DNA of 64,000 nucleotides from Lysobacter sp. Root916. Its GTDB lineage: Bacteria > Pseudomonadota > Gammaproteobacteria > Xanthomonadales > Xanthomonadaceae. The stretch spans positions 631,486-695,485 of the forward strand of contig NZ_LMJF01000001.1 of assembly GCF_001429785.1 (NCBI RefSeq), read 5' to 3'. Every line of letters starts with the position of its first letter. The first letter of the stretch is position 1. This document shows positions 31,077-40,929 of this stretch, piece after piece. The notes beneath the pieces are model-generated. The model was not told the DNA's origin. It was given only the letters and a program-made list of their open reading frames with translations, and ran no database searches. A program made the translations under genes and the position numbers.

Positions 31077-32764
31077 GCGTGGCCCTGGGCCTCGATCTGA
31101 TCCAGGAACACGCTTAGCTGGCCGCGGTGATCGGCGATGACGCGTACATCCTGGCCGTCGAGCACGCCGCGAAATTGCACCAGCGCGCTCTGCAATTGCT
31201 CGCGCGCCCATAGCAGCTCCTCGTACAAGCGCTCGGCGCGCGCGATCAGGGCGATGTTCTCCTGCTGGTCGCGCGGGTGCACCTTCAGCGCCTCCAGCAC
31301 CGCCAGGCGCGCGCGGATCTCGTCGGGGCTGAGCACACCAGGGTTCTTTTCCAACACCACTTCACGGGTCAGGCCGGTCGACAACGCGGTGGCTTCGACC
31401 TGCAACAGCCCATTGATGTCGTAGGTGAAGCGGATGTCGACCGGGTTCTCGTTGCGGCGCTTGGGCGGAATGTCGATCGCGACGCTGCCCAGGCGCACGT
31501 TGTTTTCCACCCGCGGGCTTTCGCCCTGGTAGATCTCGAACTCGACCTGGCGCTGGCCGTCGCGCAACGGGTAGTAGCGCTCGACCCGGCTCACCGGCAC
31601 CGTGCTGTTGCGGTGGATGATCGGCGAGAAGATGCCGTTGGCGAGCTGGCCGTTGCCGGTTTCCTCGGAGGTGTTCACGCCCAGGGTGTGCGGGCAGACG
31701 TCGGTGAGGATGATCTCCTCCAGCGATTCGTCGCGTGCCTTCATGCCAGCCGCCACGCAGGCGCCCATCGCGATCGCTTCGTCGGGATTGACGTGGCGCA
31801 GCGGCAGGCGCCCGAACATGCGCGAGACCAGGCGCGCGGCCAGCGGCATGCGCGAGGCGCCGCCGACCAGCACGATCTCGTCGAGCTGGTCCGGACGCAG
31901 CTTGGCGTCGCGCATGGCGCGCTCCAGCGGCGCGCGCAGGCGCTGCACCAACGGGTCGCAGAGCTGGGCGAAGGCGTGCTCGTCCATGCGCCAGCGCCGC
32001 GGCTGGCCGTGCAACACCAGCTCGACCTCGGCCGGCTGGCCGTGCGCCAGCTCGCGCTTGGCCAGCTCCAGGCGGCGCTCCAACTGCGCCAGTTCGGCCA
32101 GGGACAGACTGTCCAGATTCAGTTCGTTGTCGCGCAGGAAGGCATCGCGCATGCAGCGCGAGAAGTCCTCGCCGCCGAGGAAGTTGTCGCCGGCGCTGGC
32201 GTGGACCTCCATCACCCCGTCGTACATTTCCAGGATCGAGACGTCGAAGGTGCCGCCGCCGAGGTCGAACACCAGGTAGCGGCCCTCGCTGCGCTGCTGC
32301 AGGCCGTAGGCCAGCGCGGCCGCGGTGGGTTCGTTGATCAGGCGTTCGACCCGGATTCCGGCCAGCTCGCCGGCGATGCGCGTGGCCTTGCGCTGGCTGT
32401 CGGAGAAGTAAGCCGGCACGCTGATCACCGCCTCCTCGATCTTGCGGCCCAGCTGGGCCTCGGCGTCGGCCAGCAGCGACTTCAGGATCAACGCCGACAG
32501 TTCTTCGGGCCGGAATGCGTGCTTGCCCAGCGCGGTGCGCCGGTCGGTGCCCATCCAGCGCTTGAACGCGCCGACGCTGCGCTGCGGGTGCGAGACCATG
32601 CGCTCCTGCGCAGCGCGGCCGACGATGATGGCGCCGTCGTCGTCCACGCTGACCACCGACGGCGTCAGCAGCTCGCCGAGGGCGTTCGGGATCAGGCGCG
32701 GGCCGTCCGGACCATAGCTGCCGATCAGGGAATGGGTGGTGCCGAGGTCGATGCCGACGATCAT
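31073..32764 (-). CDS. hscC: Hsp70 family chaperone, HscC type
   Basis: A 563-residue Hsp70. ATPase motifs: [15 protein letters not shown] (N-terminus), [14 protein letters not shown] and the Hsp70 [14 protein letters not shown] segment. The short length, close to E. coli HscC, and the [11 protein letters not shown] substrate-domain start fit HscC rather than DnaK. It is the first gene of a three-gene unit with two J proteins. The ATG at 32764 is chosen because it begins the conserved core. Confidence 0.92.
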   Translation of the reverse strand: MIVGIDLGTTHSLIGSYGPDGPRLIPNALGELLTPSVVSVDDDGAIIVGRAAQERMVSHPQRSVGAFKRWMGTDRRTALGKHAFRPEELSALILKSLLADAEAQLGRKIEEAVISVPAYFSDSQRKATRIAGELAGIRVERLINEPTAAALAYGLQQRSEGRYLVFDLGGGTFDVSILEMYDGVMEVHASAGDNFLGGEDFSRCMRDAFLRDNELNLDSLSLAELAQLERRLELAKRELAHGQPAEVELVLHGQPRRWRMDEHAFAQLCDPLVQRLRAPLERAMRDAKLRPDQLDEIVLVGGASRMPLAARLVSRMFGRLPLRHVNPDEAIAMGACVAAGMKARDESLEEIILTDVCPHTLGVNTSEETGNGQLANGIFSPIIHRNSTVPVSRVERYYPLRDGQRQVEFEIYQGESPRVENNVRLGSVAIDIPPKRRNENPVDIRFTYDINGLLQVEATALSTGLTREVVLEKNPGVLSPDEIRARLAVLEALKVHPRDQQENIALIARAERLYEELLWAREQLQSALVQFRGVLDGQDVRVIADHRGQLSVFLDQIEAQGHA

Positions 32765-33019
32765 GGTCAGGGATGTGCGTGGATGGGTCGGAATGAGGCA
32801 GTGCGTGGACGTCGCGTTCGTCGGGCGCGGACGCCCACGGCGGCGCATCTGCGCGCAGCTCGGGAAGATACCCTGCCGCGGGGCGGCTCGGCGGCGCGCG
32901 CGGGCGCGGCCGGGCGGTTCTGCGGCAAGGCGGTGGCTCGCCGTGCGGAGGCGGGCAGGGCGCACGGAGAGCGGACGGCGCGCGCAGGCGCCGCCGGAGT
33001 ATCCCCTCGGCCCTACGGC

Positions 33020-34630
33020 TTACATCCGGAACACGCCGAAGCGCGTGCGGTCCTCGATCGGCGCGTTGAGGCTGGCCGACAGGCCCAGGCCGAGCACGCG
33101 CCGGGTGTCGGCCGGGTCGATGATGCCGTCGTCCCACAGGCGCGCGCTGGCGTAGTAGGGGTTGCCCTGCGATTCGTACTGCTCGCGGATCGGCGCCTTG
33201 AAGGCTTCTTCCTCGTCCGGCGTCCACACCTTGCCGGCGGCCTCGATGCCGTCGCGGCGCACCGTGGCCAGCACCGAGGCGGCCTGTTCGCCGCCCATCA
33301 CGCTGATGCGCGCGTTCGGCCACATCCACAGGAAGCGCGCCCCATAGGCGCGGCCGCACATGGCGTAGTTGCCGGCGCCGAAGCTGCCGCCGATCACCAC
33401 CGTGAACTTGGGCACGTGCGAGCAGGCCACCGCGGTGACCATCTTGGCCCCGTCCTTGGCGATGCCCGCGTTCTCGTACTTCTTGCCGACCATGAAGCCG
33501 GTGATGTTCTGCAGGAACACCAGCGGGATGCCGCGCTGGTTGCACAGCTCGATGAAGTGCGCGCCCTTGAGCGCGCTCTCGGCGAACAGGATGCCGTTGT
33601 TGGCGACGATGCCGACCGGGTAGCCGTGGACATGGGCGAAGCCGGTGACCAGGGTCTTGGCGTAGCGCGCCTTGAACTCGTGCAGGTCGCTGCCGTCGAC
33701 GATGCGCGCGATCACCTCGCGGATGTCGAACGGGCGGCGGGTGTCCTTGGGTACGATGCCGTACAGCTCCTGCGCCGCGTACAGCGGCTCGCGCGCGGGC
33801 TGCACGGCCACCGGCAGGGTCTTGCGGCGGTTGAGGTTGCCGACGATCTCGCGCGCGATCTGCAGCGCGTGGCGGTCGTCCTGGGCGAAGTGGTCGGCCA
33901 CGCCGGACACGCTGGTGTGGACCTCGGCGCCGCCCAAGGCCTCGGCGTCGACGACTTCGCCGGTCGCGGCTTTCACCAGCGGCGGGCCGCCCAGAAAGAT
34001 CGTGCCCTGTTCCTTGACGATGATCGACTCGTCGCACATCGCCGGCACGTAGGCGCCGCCGGCGGTGCAGCTGCCCATGACCACGGCGATCTGCGGGATG
34101 TTTTCCGCGCTCAGCCGGGCCTGGTTGTAGAAGATGCGGCCGAAGTGCTCCTTGTCCGGAAACACCTCGTCCTGCAGCGGCAGGAAGGCGCCGCCGGAGT
34201 CGACCAGGTAGATGCAGGGCAGGCGGTTCTCGCGCGCCACTTCCTGCGCGCGCAGGTGCTTCTTCACCGTCATCGGGAAGTAGGTGCCGCCCTTGACCGT
34301 GGCGTCGTTGGCCACGATCACCACTTCCTGGCCCTGGACCCGGCCGATGCCGGCGACCATGCCCGCGGCCGGCGCGGCGCCGTCGTACATGCCCTCGGCG
34401 GCCAGCGGCGCGATCTCCAGGAACGGCGAGCCCGGATCCAGCAGCGCGGCGATGCGGTCGCGCGCGAGCAGCTTGCCGCGTTCGGTGTGCTTGTCGCGGG
34501 CCTTGTCGCCGCCGCCGTGGGCGGCGCGGGCGAGGCGGGCGTCGAGTTCCTCGACCAGGGCCTGGTGATAGGCCGCGTTGTCGCGGAAATCCTGCGAGCG
34601 CGGGTCGAGCTGGGAGGTGATCGCGGGCAT
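33020..34630 (-). CDS. mccB: Methylcrotonyl-CoA carboxylase carboxyltransferase (beta) subunit
   Basis: A 536-residue carboxyltransferase of the acyl-CoA carboxylase beta family. It begins [20 protein letters not shown], typical of MccB N-termini, and contains [40 protein letters not shown] and [16 protein letters not shown]. It would pair with MccA (19007-21016) for leucine breakdown. The gene is separated from mccA by the feo, zeta and HscC genes. The ATG at 34630 is preferred over an upstream basic extension. Confidence 0.94.
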   Translation of the reverse strand: MPAITSQLDPRSQDFRDNAAYHQALVEELDARLARAAHGGGDKARDKHTERGKLLARDRIAALLDPGSPFLEIAPLAAEGMYDGAAPAAGMVAGIGRVQGQEVVIVANDATVKGGTYFPMTVKKHLRAQEVARENRLPCIYLVDSGGAFLPLQDEVFPDKEHFGRIFYNQARLSAENIPQIAVVMGSCTAGGAYVPAMCDESIIVKEQGTIFLGGPPLVKAATGEVVDAEALGGAEVHTSVSGVADHFAQDDRHALQIAREIVGNLNRRKTLPVAVQPAREPLYAAQELYGIVPKDTRRPFDIREVIARIVDGSDLHEFKARYAKTLVTGFAHVHGYPVGIVANNGILFAESALKGAHFIELCNQRGIPLVFLQNITGFMVGKKYENAGIAKDGAKMVTAVACSHVPKFTVVIGGSFGAGNYAMCGRAYGARFLWMWPNARISVMGGEQAASVLATVRRDGIEAAGKVWTPDEEEAFKAPIREQYESQGNPYYASARLWDDGIIDPADTRRVLGLGLSASLNAPIEDRTRFGVFRM

Positions 34631-34753
34631 CGATGCGGGCTGTTCGAAAGACGCGGCATCAAACCACAAAGCGTAGGCGCCGGCCAATGACGCTTTCGCC
34701 GGCGCGCGACCGGGCGCCGGCGTACGGAGCGGGGCTGCGCATACGCATGGCAC

Positions 34754-34780
34754 AAAAAGAAAGGCCCGCTTGCGCGGGCC
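34754..34780 (-). terminator. Rho-independent terminator after the alanine-rich lipoprotein gene
   Basis: On the minus strand a GGCCCGCGCAAGCGGGCC hairpin is followed by TTTCTTTTT, just after the lipoprotein gene stop at 34807. Confidence 0.9.
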
Positions 34781-34806
34781 TCTCGGTGTTGCGGGCTAGC
34801 AGCGAA

Positions 34807-35199
34807 TTACTTCTTCGCTTCGGCCTTCGCTTCGGTCGCAGCAGCGTCGGCCTTGTCGGCGACCTTCTGAGCGGCGTCGGCGGTGGCGTTGGCGGCGTCG
34901 GCGGTCGCAGCGGCGGCGCCGGCAGCGGCGTTCGCGGCAGCGGCGCCAGCGGCGTCAGCAGCGTTGTTCACGGCAGCGCCGGCTTCGGCAGCGGCTTCGC
35001 CGGTGGCGGCAGCAGCGGCGTCGGCGCCTTCGGCGACGGCGGTGCCGGCAGCGTCAGCGGCCTGGGCGGCGGCGTCGCCAGCCTGCTCGGCGGCGGTCGC
35101 GGCCTGAGCGGCCTCGTCCTTCGCAGCGTCGGTGTTGTTGGTGCAAGCCGACAGAGCCAGGACGGCGACGGCGAGGAGGACGTGGAGCTTGGTGTTCAT
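34807..35199 (-). CDS. Alanine-rich lipoprotein
   Basis: A 130-residue protein with a lipoprotein signal (MNTKLHVLLAVAVLALSAC, lipobox LSAC). The rest is almost entirely Ala with Asp, Glu and Lys, in near-repeats such as AADAANATADAAQK, likely one long helix. It ends with Lys-rich EAKAEAKK. No family name assigned; it resembles small Ala-rich envelope lipoproteins. A paralogue lies about 200 bases upstream. Confidence 0.88.
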   Translation of the reverse strand: MNTKLHVLLAVAVLALSACTNNTDAAKDEAAQAATAAEQAGDAAAQAADAAGTAVAEGADAAAAATGEAAAEAGAAVNNAADAAGAAAANAAAGAAAATADAANATADAAQKVADKADAAATEAKAEAKK

Positions 35200-35327
35200 G
35201 GTTGTCTCCGGAGGAGTTGTCTGAAGGATTATCTGTGTAAGCGCGGACGTACATCAGGCAACGCCAGTGCGCGCAGCGACCCGGGCTGTGCCGGTTCTAT
35301 CGTTCACTGACCACTGTTTCAGCTACG

Positions 35328-35352
35328 GAAAAGCCGCCGGTAAACCGGCGGC
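35328..35352 (-). terminator. Terminator after the second alanine-rich lipoprotein gene
   Basis: GCCGCCGGTTTACCGGCGGC on the minus strand followed by TTTTCC, 49 bases after the lipoprotein stop. Confidence 0.88.
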
Positions 35353-35400
35353 TCTTCCTGACTTGCGTACCCGATCGGTTCTAGCGAACCGAGGAGGGCA

Positions 35401-35769
35401 TTACTTCTTCGGCTCTTCCTTAGCAGCGTCGGTCGCGTTGGTCGCGGCCGAAGCGGCGTCGGCGGCAGCGTCAGCAGCCTTGCCAGCGGCGTCGGCAGCG
35501 GCGTCAGCAGCGGCCGGGGTAGCGGCAGCGGCGGTCGCGTCGGCCGAGGTGGCAGCGGCGTCGGCAGCGGTAGCGGCCGTGTCGGCAGCAGCCTGAGCAG
35601 CGTCGGCAGCGGCGGTGTCGCCGGTGGCGGCAGCGGCGTCGGCGGTGGCCTGGGCTTCGGTCGAAGCAGCGGCGGCATCAGCAGCAGCTTCATCAGCCTG
35701 CTTCTGGTTCGAGCAAGCGGCCAGGGCCAGGCCCAGAGCCAGGGCGAGCAGCGCCTTGTTGAAAGTCAT
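35401..35769 (-). CDS. Alanine-rich lipoprotein (paralogue)
   Basis: A 122-residue protein with a lipoprotein signal (MTFNKALLALALGLALAAC) and a long Ala/Asp/Thr helix-like mature part ending in TDAAKEEPKK. It closely resembles the next alanine-rich lipoprotein in composition and layout. The ATG at 35769 begins the signal peptide. Each copy has its own terminator, so they are transcribed separately. Confidence 0.88.
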   Translation of the reverse strand: MTFNKALLALALGLALAACSNQKQADEAAADAAAASTEAQATADAAAATGDTAAADAAQAAADTAATAADAAATSADATAAAATPAAADAAADAAGKAADAAADAASAATNATDAAKEEPKK

Positions 35770-35891
35770 GATTCGGTTTCCTCGTCGATTAGTTAGGCAA
35801 CGCGCAGTTGCGCGCCGATAACATGATGACAAGCCAGTGACGCGTGTCAAGCGGCTGGCCGGTTTTTTTTGCACAACGCGTTTTTAACTTT

Positions 35892-37067
35892 TTACAGGAG
35901 CTCGACCGCGATCGCGGTCGCTTCGCCGCCACCGATGCACAGCGAGGCCACGCCGCGCTTGCCGCCGCGGGCGCGCAGGGCGTTCAGCAGGGTGACCACC
36001 AAACGCGCGCCGCTGGCGCCGATCGGGTGGCCCAGGGCCACCGCGCCGCCGTTGACGTTGAGCTTCTCGTGCGGGATCCCAAGGTCCTTCATGGGGGCCA
36101 TGGCGACCACGGAAAACGCTTCATTGACCTCGAACAGGTCGACATCGGCGACCGTCCAGCCGGCCTTCTCGAGCACGTTTGAAATCGCTTTCACCGGAGC
36201 GGTGGTGAACCATTCCGGGGCCTGGGCGTGGCCGGCGTGGGCGACGATGCGGGCCAGCGGCTTGAGCCCGCGCGCGGCGGCCTGGTCGGCCGACATCAGC
36301 ACCGTGGCGGCCGCGCCGTCGGAAATCTTCGAGGACGCGGCGGCGGTGAGCACGCCGTCCTTGCCGAACGCCGGGCGCAGGCCCGGGATCTTGCTGACGT
36401 CGATCTTGCCCGGCTCTTCGTCGCTGTCGACCACGACATCGCCCTTGCGGCCCTTGACGGTGACCGGGACGATCTCGTCCTTGAAGGCGCCGCTGGCGAT
36501 CGCGGCCTGGGCGCGCTTCACGCTTTCTTCGGAGTAGGCGTCGATCGCGGCGCGGTCGTAGCCGTATTCGGCGCAGGTGGCGTCGCCGAACACGCCCATG
36601 GCCTTGCCGTCGTAGGGGTTGGTCAGGCCGTCCCAGGCCATGTGGTCGAGCATCTCGGCGCTGCCGTAGCGGATGCCGGTGCGCGAGTTATTCAGCAGGT
36701 GCGGGGCATTGGTCATCGACTCCATGCCGCCGGCCACCACGACCGTGGCCGAGCCGGCCTTGATCAGGTCGTGGCCCAGCATGATCGCCTTCATGCCCGA
36801 ACCGCAGACCTTGTTGATGGTGGTACAGCCCGCCGCGGTCGGCAGGTTGGCGCCCAGGGCGGCCTGGCGCGCCGGCGCCTGGCCGAGGCCGGCGGGCAGC
36901 ACGCAGCCCATGATCACCTCGTCGACCTGGTCGGCGGCCACGCCGGCCTGCTCGAGCGCGGCCGAGATCGCGGCGCTGCCCAGGGTCGGGGTGGGGACGC
37001 CGGTGAATTGGCCGAGGAAGGAACCGATGGCGGTGCGCTTGGCACCGACGATGACGACGTCGCTCAT
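35892..37067 (-). CDS. Acetyl-CoA acetyltransferase (thiolase)
   Basis: A 391-residue thiolase. The active-site Cys lies in KVCGSGMKAIMLGHDL (about 85-100), the His in NVNGGAVALGHPIGASGARL and the C-terminal CIGGGEATAIAVE block closes the active site. It links acetoacetyl-CoA and acetyl-CoA. In this neighbourhood it could process acetoacetate-derived acyl-CoA from leucine breakdown or isoleucine products. The gene is on its own. Confidence 0.94.
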   Translation of the reverse strand: MSDVVIVGAKRTAIGSFLGQFTGVPTPTLGSAAISAALEQAGVAADQVDEVIMGCVLPAGLGQAPARQAALGANLPTAAGCTTINKVCGSGMKAIMLGHDLIKAGSATVVVAGGMESMTNAPHLLNNSRTGIRYGSAEMLDHMAWDGLTNPYDGKAMGVFGDATCAEYGYDRAAIDAYSEESVKRAQAAIASGAFKDEIVPVTVKGRKGDVVVDSDEEPGKIDVSKIPGLRPAFGKDGVLTAAASSKISDGAAATVLMSADQAAARGLKPLARIVAHAGHAQAPEWFTTAPVKAISNVLEKAGWTVADVDLFEVNEAFSVVAMAPMKDLGIPHEKLNVNGGAVALGHPIGASGARLVVTLLNALRARGGKRGVASLCIGGGEATAIAVELL

Positions 37068-37378
37068 GGCGGACTCCGAAATAGTGCGGCCGGCGCGGCG
37101 GCCGGAACTTTCCGATTATGCGACCCGATGCTGCACTGCCGCAAATGCCGGAAAGGGCCGGGTTCGGGCGGGTCGAAGTCCGGCCCGGGACGGGCTGAGC
37201 GGGGCATCAAAACTGTGGATTGCGTCGCAGGGACCGCTGAGAGCGGACTAACGAAATCTTCGCAATCCCGCTCAGCTTGGTGTACGCCAACGAAACGCCC
37301 ACGAAGGTGACTGCGCCCAAATGCGCCGGCCTTGGCAGCGTCCGGGTGCCCCGCCGGGCTGGCCCGAGGACTCGGGGC

Positions 37379-37674
37379 GGGAGCGGCGCAAGCCGCGACC
37401 GCGTTACCTCGACTACGACGCGAGCTCGGAGATGGGTCGCGGCTCACGCCGCTTCTACCCCAAAGCCAAGCACCTACGCAGCCGCTCCCTGTAGGAGCGG
37501 CGTGAGCCGCGACCGCGAAACCACACACTCCGGCGCAACCATGCGCCCCCAGCTTCCTGTGGGAGCGGCGTAAGCTGCGATTGCTGAGGTGTGGTTGTCG
37601 CCGCGATTCCGACGCTTCCGCGATCGCGCCTTATGGCCGAAGGAAATCCCAGTAGGACGCCGCTCCCACACACA
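37379..37674. repeat. Cluster of GGAGCGGCG REP elements
   Basis: In the gap 37068-37791, copies of the palindromic GGAGCGGCGTGAGCCGCG-type element occur at about 37379, 37437 (reverse), 37489, 37557 and a partial one at 37651. I see no gene in the gap. Confidence 0.85.
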
Positions 37675-37791
37675 GCAGCTCCCACGGAAAGCGGGCAGCG
37701 CAATGCATCGAAGCCGCGGCAAGCGAATCGCACCGCCGCGGCCACCGCACCCCACGCCCACTCCGGCATCCCGAAGCGGGCGCGATCTACC

Positions 37792-38949
37792 TCACGACTT
37801 GCCGTCGAACAACTCGCGCCCGATCAACATGCGGCGGATCTCGTTGGTGCCCGCGCCGATCGCGTACAGCTTGGCGTCGCGCAGGATGCGGCCGGTCGGG
37901 TACTCGTTGATGTAGCCGTTGCCGCCCAGGGTCTGGATCGCTTCCAGCGCCACCTGCACCGCGCTGTCGGACGCGTGCAACAGGCACGAGGCCGCATCCA
38001 CGCGGCTCTTGTGGCCGGCGTCGAAATCGCGCGCGACCTGATAGGCGAAGGCGCGGCTGGACTGCAGCGCGGTGTACATGTCGGCGATCTTGCCCTGCAT
38101 CAGGCCGAAGGTGCCGATCGCCGCGTCGAACTGCTTGCGCTCGCGCACGTAGGGCAGGGCGCTGTCCATCGCCGCCTGCATCAGGCCCAGCGGACCGCCG
38201 CTGAGCACCAGGCGCTCGGTGTTCAAACCGCTCATCAGCACCTTGACGCCCTGGTTGACCTCGCCCAGCACGTTGGCGACCGGGATCTCGCAGTTCTCGA
38301 ACACCAGCTCGCAGGTGTTGGAGCCGCGCATGCCCAGCTTGTCCAGCTTCTGCGCGGTGCTGAAGCCCGGCATGCCCTTCTCGACGATGAAGGCGGTCAT
38401 GCAGCGGCTGCCGCTGTCCTTGCCGGCGGTGCGCATGTAGACGATCAGCACGTCGGCCTCGGGGCCGTTGGTGATCCACATCTTGTTGCCGTTGGCGACC
38501 CAGACCTCGCCCTTGAGTTCGGCGCGGCAGCTCATCGAGCCGACCACGTCGGAACCGGCGCCCGGCTCGCTCATCGCCAGCGCGCCCTTCCACTCGCCCG
38601 TGCACAGCTTGGGCAGGTACTTCTGGCGCTGCGCCTCGTTGGCGTTGGCGTACAGATTGGACACGCACAGGTTGGAGTGGGCGCCGTAGGACAGGCCGAT
38701 CGAACCGGACGCGCGCGAAATCTCTTCCATCGCGACCAGGTGGGCCAGGTAGCCCATCTCGCTGCCGCCGTACTCGCCCGGCACGGTCATGCCCAGCAGG
38801 CCCATCTCGCCCAGCTTGGGCCACAGGTCCTGCGGGAAGGCGTTGTCGTGGTCGATCTGCGTGGCGCGCGGTGCGATTTCGGCTTCGGCGAAGCGGCGCA
38901 CGGCCTCGCGCAGCGCATCGATCTCTTCACCCAGGGGGAACGGACGCAT
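37792..38949 (-). CDS. ivd: Isovaleryl-CoA dehydrogenase
   Basis: A 385-residue acyl-CoA dehydrogenase starting [20 protein letters not shown]. Family blocks: [57 protein letters not shown] and [20 protein letters not shown]. The mid and C-terminal features match isovaleryl-CoA dehydrogenase, the third step from leucine, which passes electrons from the acyl-CoA to ETF. The ATG at 38949 follows an AGGAG site; an earlier in-frame ATG is less likely. Leucine dehydrogenase follows upstream. Confidence 0.92.
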   Translation of the reverse strand: MRPFPLGEEIDALREAVRRFAEAEIAPRATQIDHDNAFPQDLWPKLGEMGLLGMTVPGEYGGSEMGYLAHLVAMEEISRASGSIGLSYGAHSNLCVSNLYANANEAQRQKYLPKLCTGEWKGALAMSEPGAGSDVVGSMSCRAELKGEVWVANGNKMWITNGPEADVLIVYMRTAGKDSGSRCMTAFIVEKGMPGFSTAQKLDKLGMRGSNTCELVFENCEIPVANVLGEVNQGVKVLMSGLNTERLVLSGGPLGLMQAAMDSALPYVRERKQFDAAIGTFGLMQGKIADMYTALQSSRAFAYQVARDFDAGHKSRVDAASCLLHASDSAVQVALEAIQTLGGNGYINEYPTGRILRDAKLYAIGAGTNEIRRMLIGRELFDGKS

Positions 38950-39007
38950 CGGAACTCCTGTCGATCTGATCTGGTTGCACAAATTGTGTGTGTAGCGCCC
39001 AAGCAGC

Positions 39008-39029
39008 GACGGGGCCTTGCGGCCCCGTC
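39008..39029 (-). terminator. Hairpin between leucine dehydrogenase and isovaleryl-CoA dehydrogenase genes
   Basis: GACGGGGCC and its complement GGCCCCGTC enclose four bases, 13 bases after the leucine dehydrogenase stop. No T tract follows. Confidence 0.5.
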
Positions 39030-39042
39030 GTCGTCGAATCGC

Positions 39043-40146
39043 TTAGTGGCCGCCGCGGATTCGACCCCGGAAGCTCGGAGCCGAGCGGCCCATCGGCAGC
39101 TTGAGCTTGCCGATCGCGTCGATGCGCTCTTCGGCGAGGCGGTCGGCGGCCTTGTAGGTCGGGATCGCGTCGCGCTCGGCGATTTCGAAGATGCGGCCGA
39201 GGTTGTGGTAGATCGTGCGCATCATGCGCATGGCGCGCTCGCGGTTGTAGCCGTCGAGTTCCAGCGCCACGTTCATCACGCCGCCCGCGTTCACCGCGTA
39301 GTCCGGCGCGTACAGGATGCCGCGCTTGGACACTTCGTCGCCGATCGCGTTGTTGGCCAACTGGTTGTTGGCCGCGCCGCAGATGATCTTGGCCTTCAGG
39401 CGGGGCAGGGTCTGCTCGTTGATGGTGCCGCCCAGCGCGCAGGGCGAGTAGACGTCGGCGTTGACGTCGTAGATCTCGTCCAGACCCACCGCTTCGGCGC
39501 CGTACTCGCTCACGGCCTTGTCGATCAGGCCCTTGTTGATGTCGGTGACGAAGATCTTGGCGCCGCGTTCCTTCAGCAGCTTCACGAACTCCATGCCGAC
39601 GTGACCCAGGCCCTGCACGGCGTAGCTGTACTTGCCCACTTCCTCGTCGCCGAAGCGCTTGTTCAGCGCCGCCATCAGGCCCTGCAGGGTGCCGTAGGCG
39701 GTGAACGGCGAGGGGTCGCCCGAACCGCCGTGGACCTGGTGCACGCCGGTGACGTACTCGGTCTCGCGGTAGACGTATTCCATGTCGTTGACGTCGATGC
39801 CGACGTCCTCGGCGGTGATGTAGCGGCCGCCCAGCGAATCGACGAACTTGCCGAACGCGCGGAACAGCGCCTCGGACTTGTCGGCGGCCGGATCGCCGAT
39901 GATCACCGCCTTGCCGCCGCCGATGTTCAGGCCCGCGACCGCGTTCTTGTAGGTCATGCCGCGGCTCAGACGCAGCACGTCGTTGAGCGCGTCCTGCTCG
40001 GTCTTGTACGGCCACATGCGCAGGCCGCCCAGGGCCGGGCCCAGCACCGTGTTGTGGATCGCGATGATGGCCTTCAGGCCGGCGTCCTTGTTGTGGCAGA
40101 ACACGACCTGCTCATGGCCGAAGGTGTCGAGGGTTTCGAAAATCAT
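39043..40146 (-). CDS. ldh: Leucine dehydrogenase (Glu/Leu/Phe/Val dehydrogenase family)
   Basis: A 367-residue NAD-dependent branched-chain amino acid dehydrogenase. Blocks include GPALGGLRMWPYKTEQDALN, GGGKAVIIGDPAADK (catalytic Lys), TAEDVGIDVNDMEYVYRET and the nucleotide-binding GLGHVGMEFVKLLKERGAK. It oxidatively deaminates leucine, valine or isoleucine to the 2-oxoacid. The glycine-rich motif and lengths match Bacillus-type LeuDH. It precedes isovaleryl-CoA dehydrogenase on the same strand. Confidence 0.92.
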   Translation of the reverse strand: MIFETLDTFGHEQVVFCHNKDAGLKAIIAIHNTVLGPALGGLRMWPYKTEQDALNDVLRLSRGMTYKNAVAGLNIGGGKAVIIGDPAADKSEALFRAFGKFVDSLGGRYITAEDVGIDVNDMEYVYRETEYVTGVHQVHGGSGDPSPFTAYGTLQGLMAALNKRFGDEEVGKYSYAVQGLGHVGMEFVKLLKERGAKIFVTDINKGLIDKAVSEYGAEAVGLDEIYDVNADVYSPCALGGTINEQTLPRLKAKIICGAANNQLANNAIGDEVSKRGILYAPDYAVNAGGVMNVALELDGYNRERAMRMMRTIYHNLGRIFEIAERDAIPTYKAADRLAEERIDAIGKLKLPMGRSAPSFRGRIRGGH

Positions 40147-40388
40147 CGGGTGCTCCGAAACGGCGTGGATCGCGCGTTGCGCTTAACGCCAGGAATGTCT
40201 GGTAAGTCGGTGAAAAAGAAGGAATTCGCCTGCGCGGAGCCCGCACTACCGGCGCCGCAGGGGCGACAGTCTAAAGCAATCGGGGGATACGGCTACGTAT
40301 GCGTGCCCAACCGCCAGAACCGGCCCCGGTCCGGCGCGAAGATGAATGCGCCTCCGGCCACTCCGGCAGCATCCTCCGCAACCGCACC

Positions 40389-40880
40389 CTGTAGCAGCGG
40401 CGCAAGCCGCGACCGCGCCACCGCACGCGCCGGCGCCACGCCCCCGCAGCTACCGAATCGCGGCTCACGCCGCTCCCACAAGAAGCGCGCGGCAGTCACG
40501 GAGTCCGCGACAGTCCTTGCCTCGGCGCAGCGCCCTGCCTTCTGTGGGAGCGGCGTGAGCCGCGATCGCGTCATCGCAACAACGGCGCCAGCTCGGGAAC
40601 CCCGTCGCGGCTCACGCCGCTCCTACCCCAAAGCCGAAGCGCCTTGCGGTCGCTCACTGTAGGAGCGGCACACGCCGCGACCGCGCTACCGTACGTGCCG
40701 GCGCCACGCCCCCGCGGCTACCGAATCGCGGCTCACGCCGCTCCCACAAGAAGCGCGCGGCAGTCTCGCTACGGGACGCAGCGCCTGCCTTATGTGGGAG
40801 CGGCGTAAGCCGCGATCGCGGTATCGCAACAACGGCGTCAGCTCGGGAACCCTGTCGCGGCTCACGCCGCTCCTACCCCA
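40389..40880. repeat. Tandem 268-bp composite of GGAGCGGCG REP elements
   Basis: Eight REP copies at about 40389, 40455 (rev), 40542, 40604 (rev), 40657, 40723 (rev), 40793 and 40853 (rev). The unit starting CTGTAGCAGCGGC at 40389 recurs with offset 268 at 40657, including the linkers CGGCGCCACGCCCCCGC and CAACAACGGCG. The gap between leucine dehydrogenase and the Sel1 gene is filled by it; no gene visible. Confidence 0.9.
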
Positions 40881-40929
40881 AAGCAGTACGCGCGCAGGCA
40901 TTGCCGAATACCGAATATCGAACCGCCCC

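Noticed and set aside
34856..35120. Alanine-coding region read as a plus-strand Ala/Ser-rich protein
   Set aside because: It is the complement of the alanine-rich lipoprotein gene; GCN repeats give open frames on both strands. The minus-strand gene has a lipobox and a terminator.
40389..40880. Regularly repeated GC-rich block as a CRISPR array
   Set aside because: Repeat orientation alternates, spacing is not constant, linkers are themselves repeated, and there are no cas genes nearby. It fits REP doublets.
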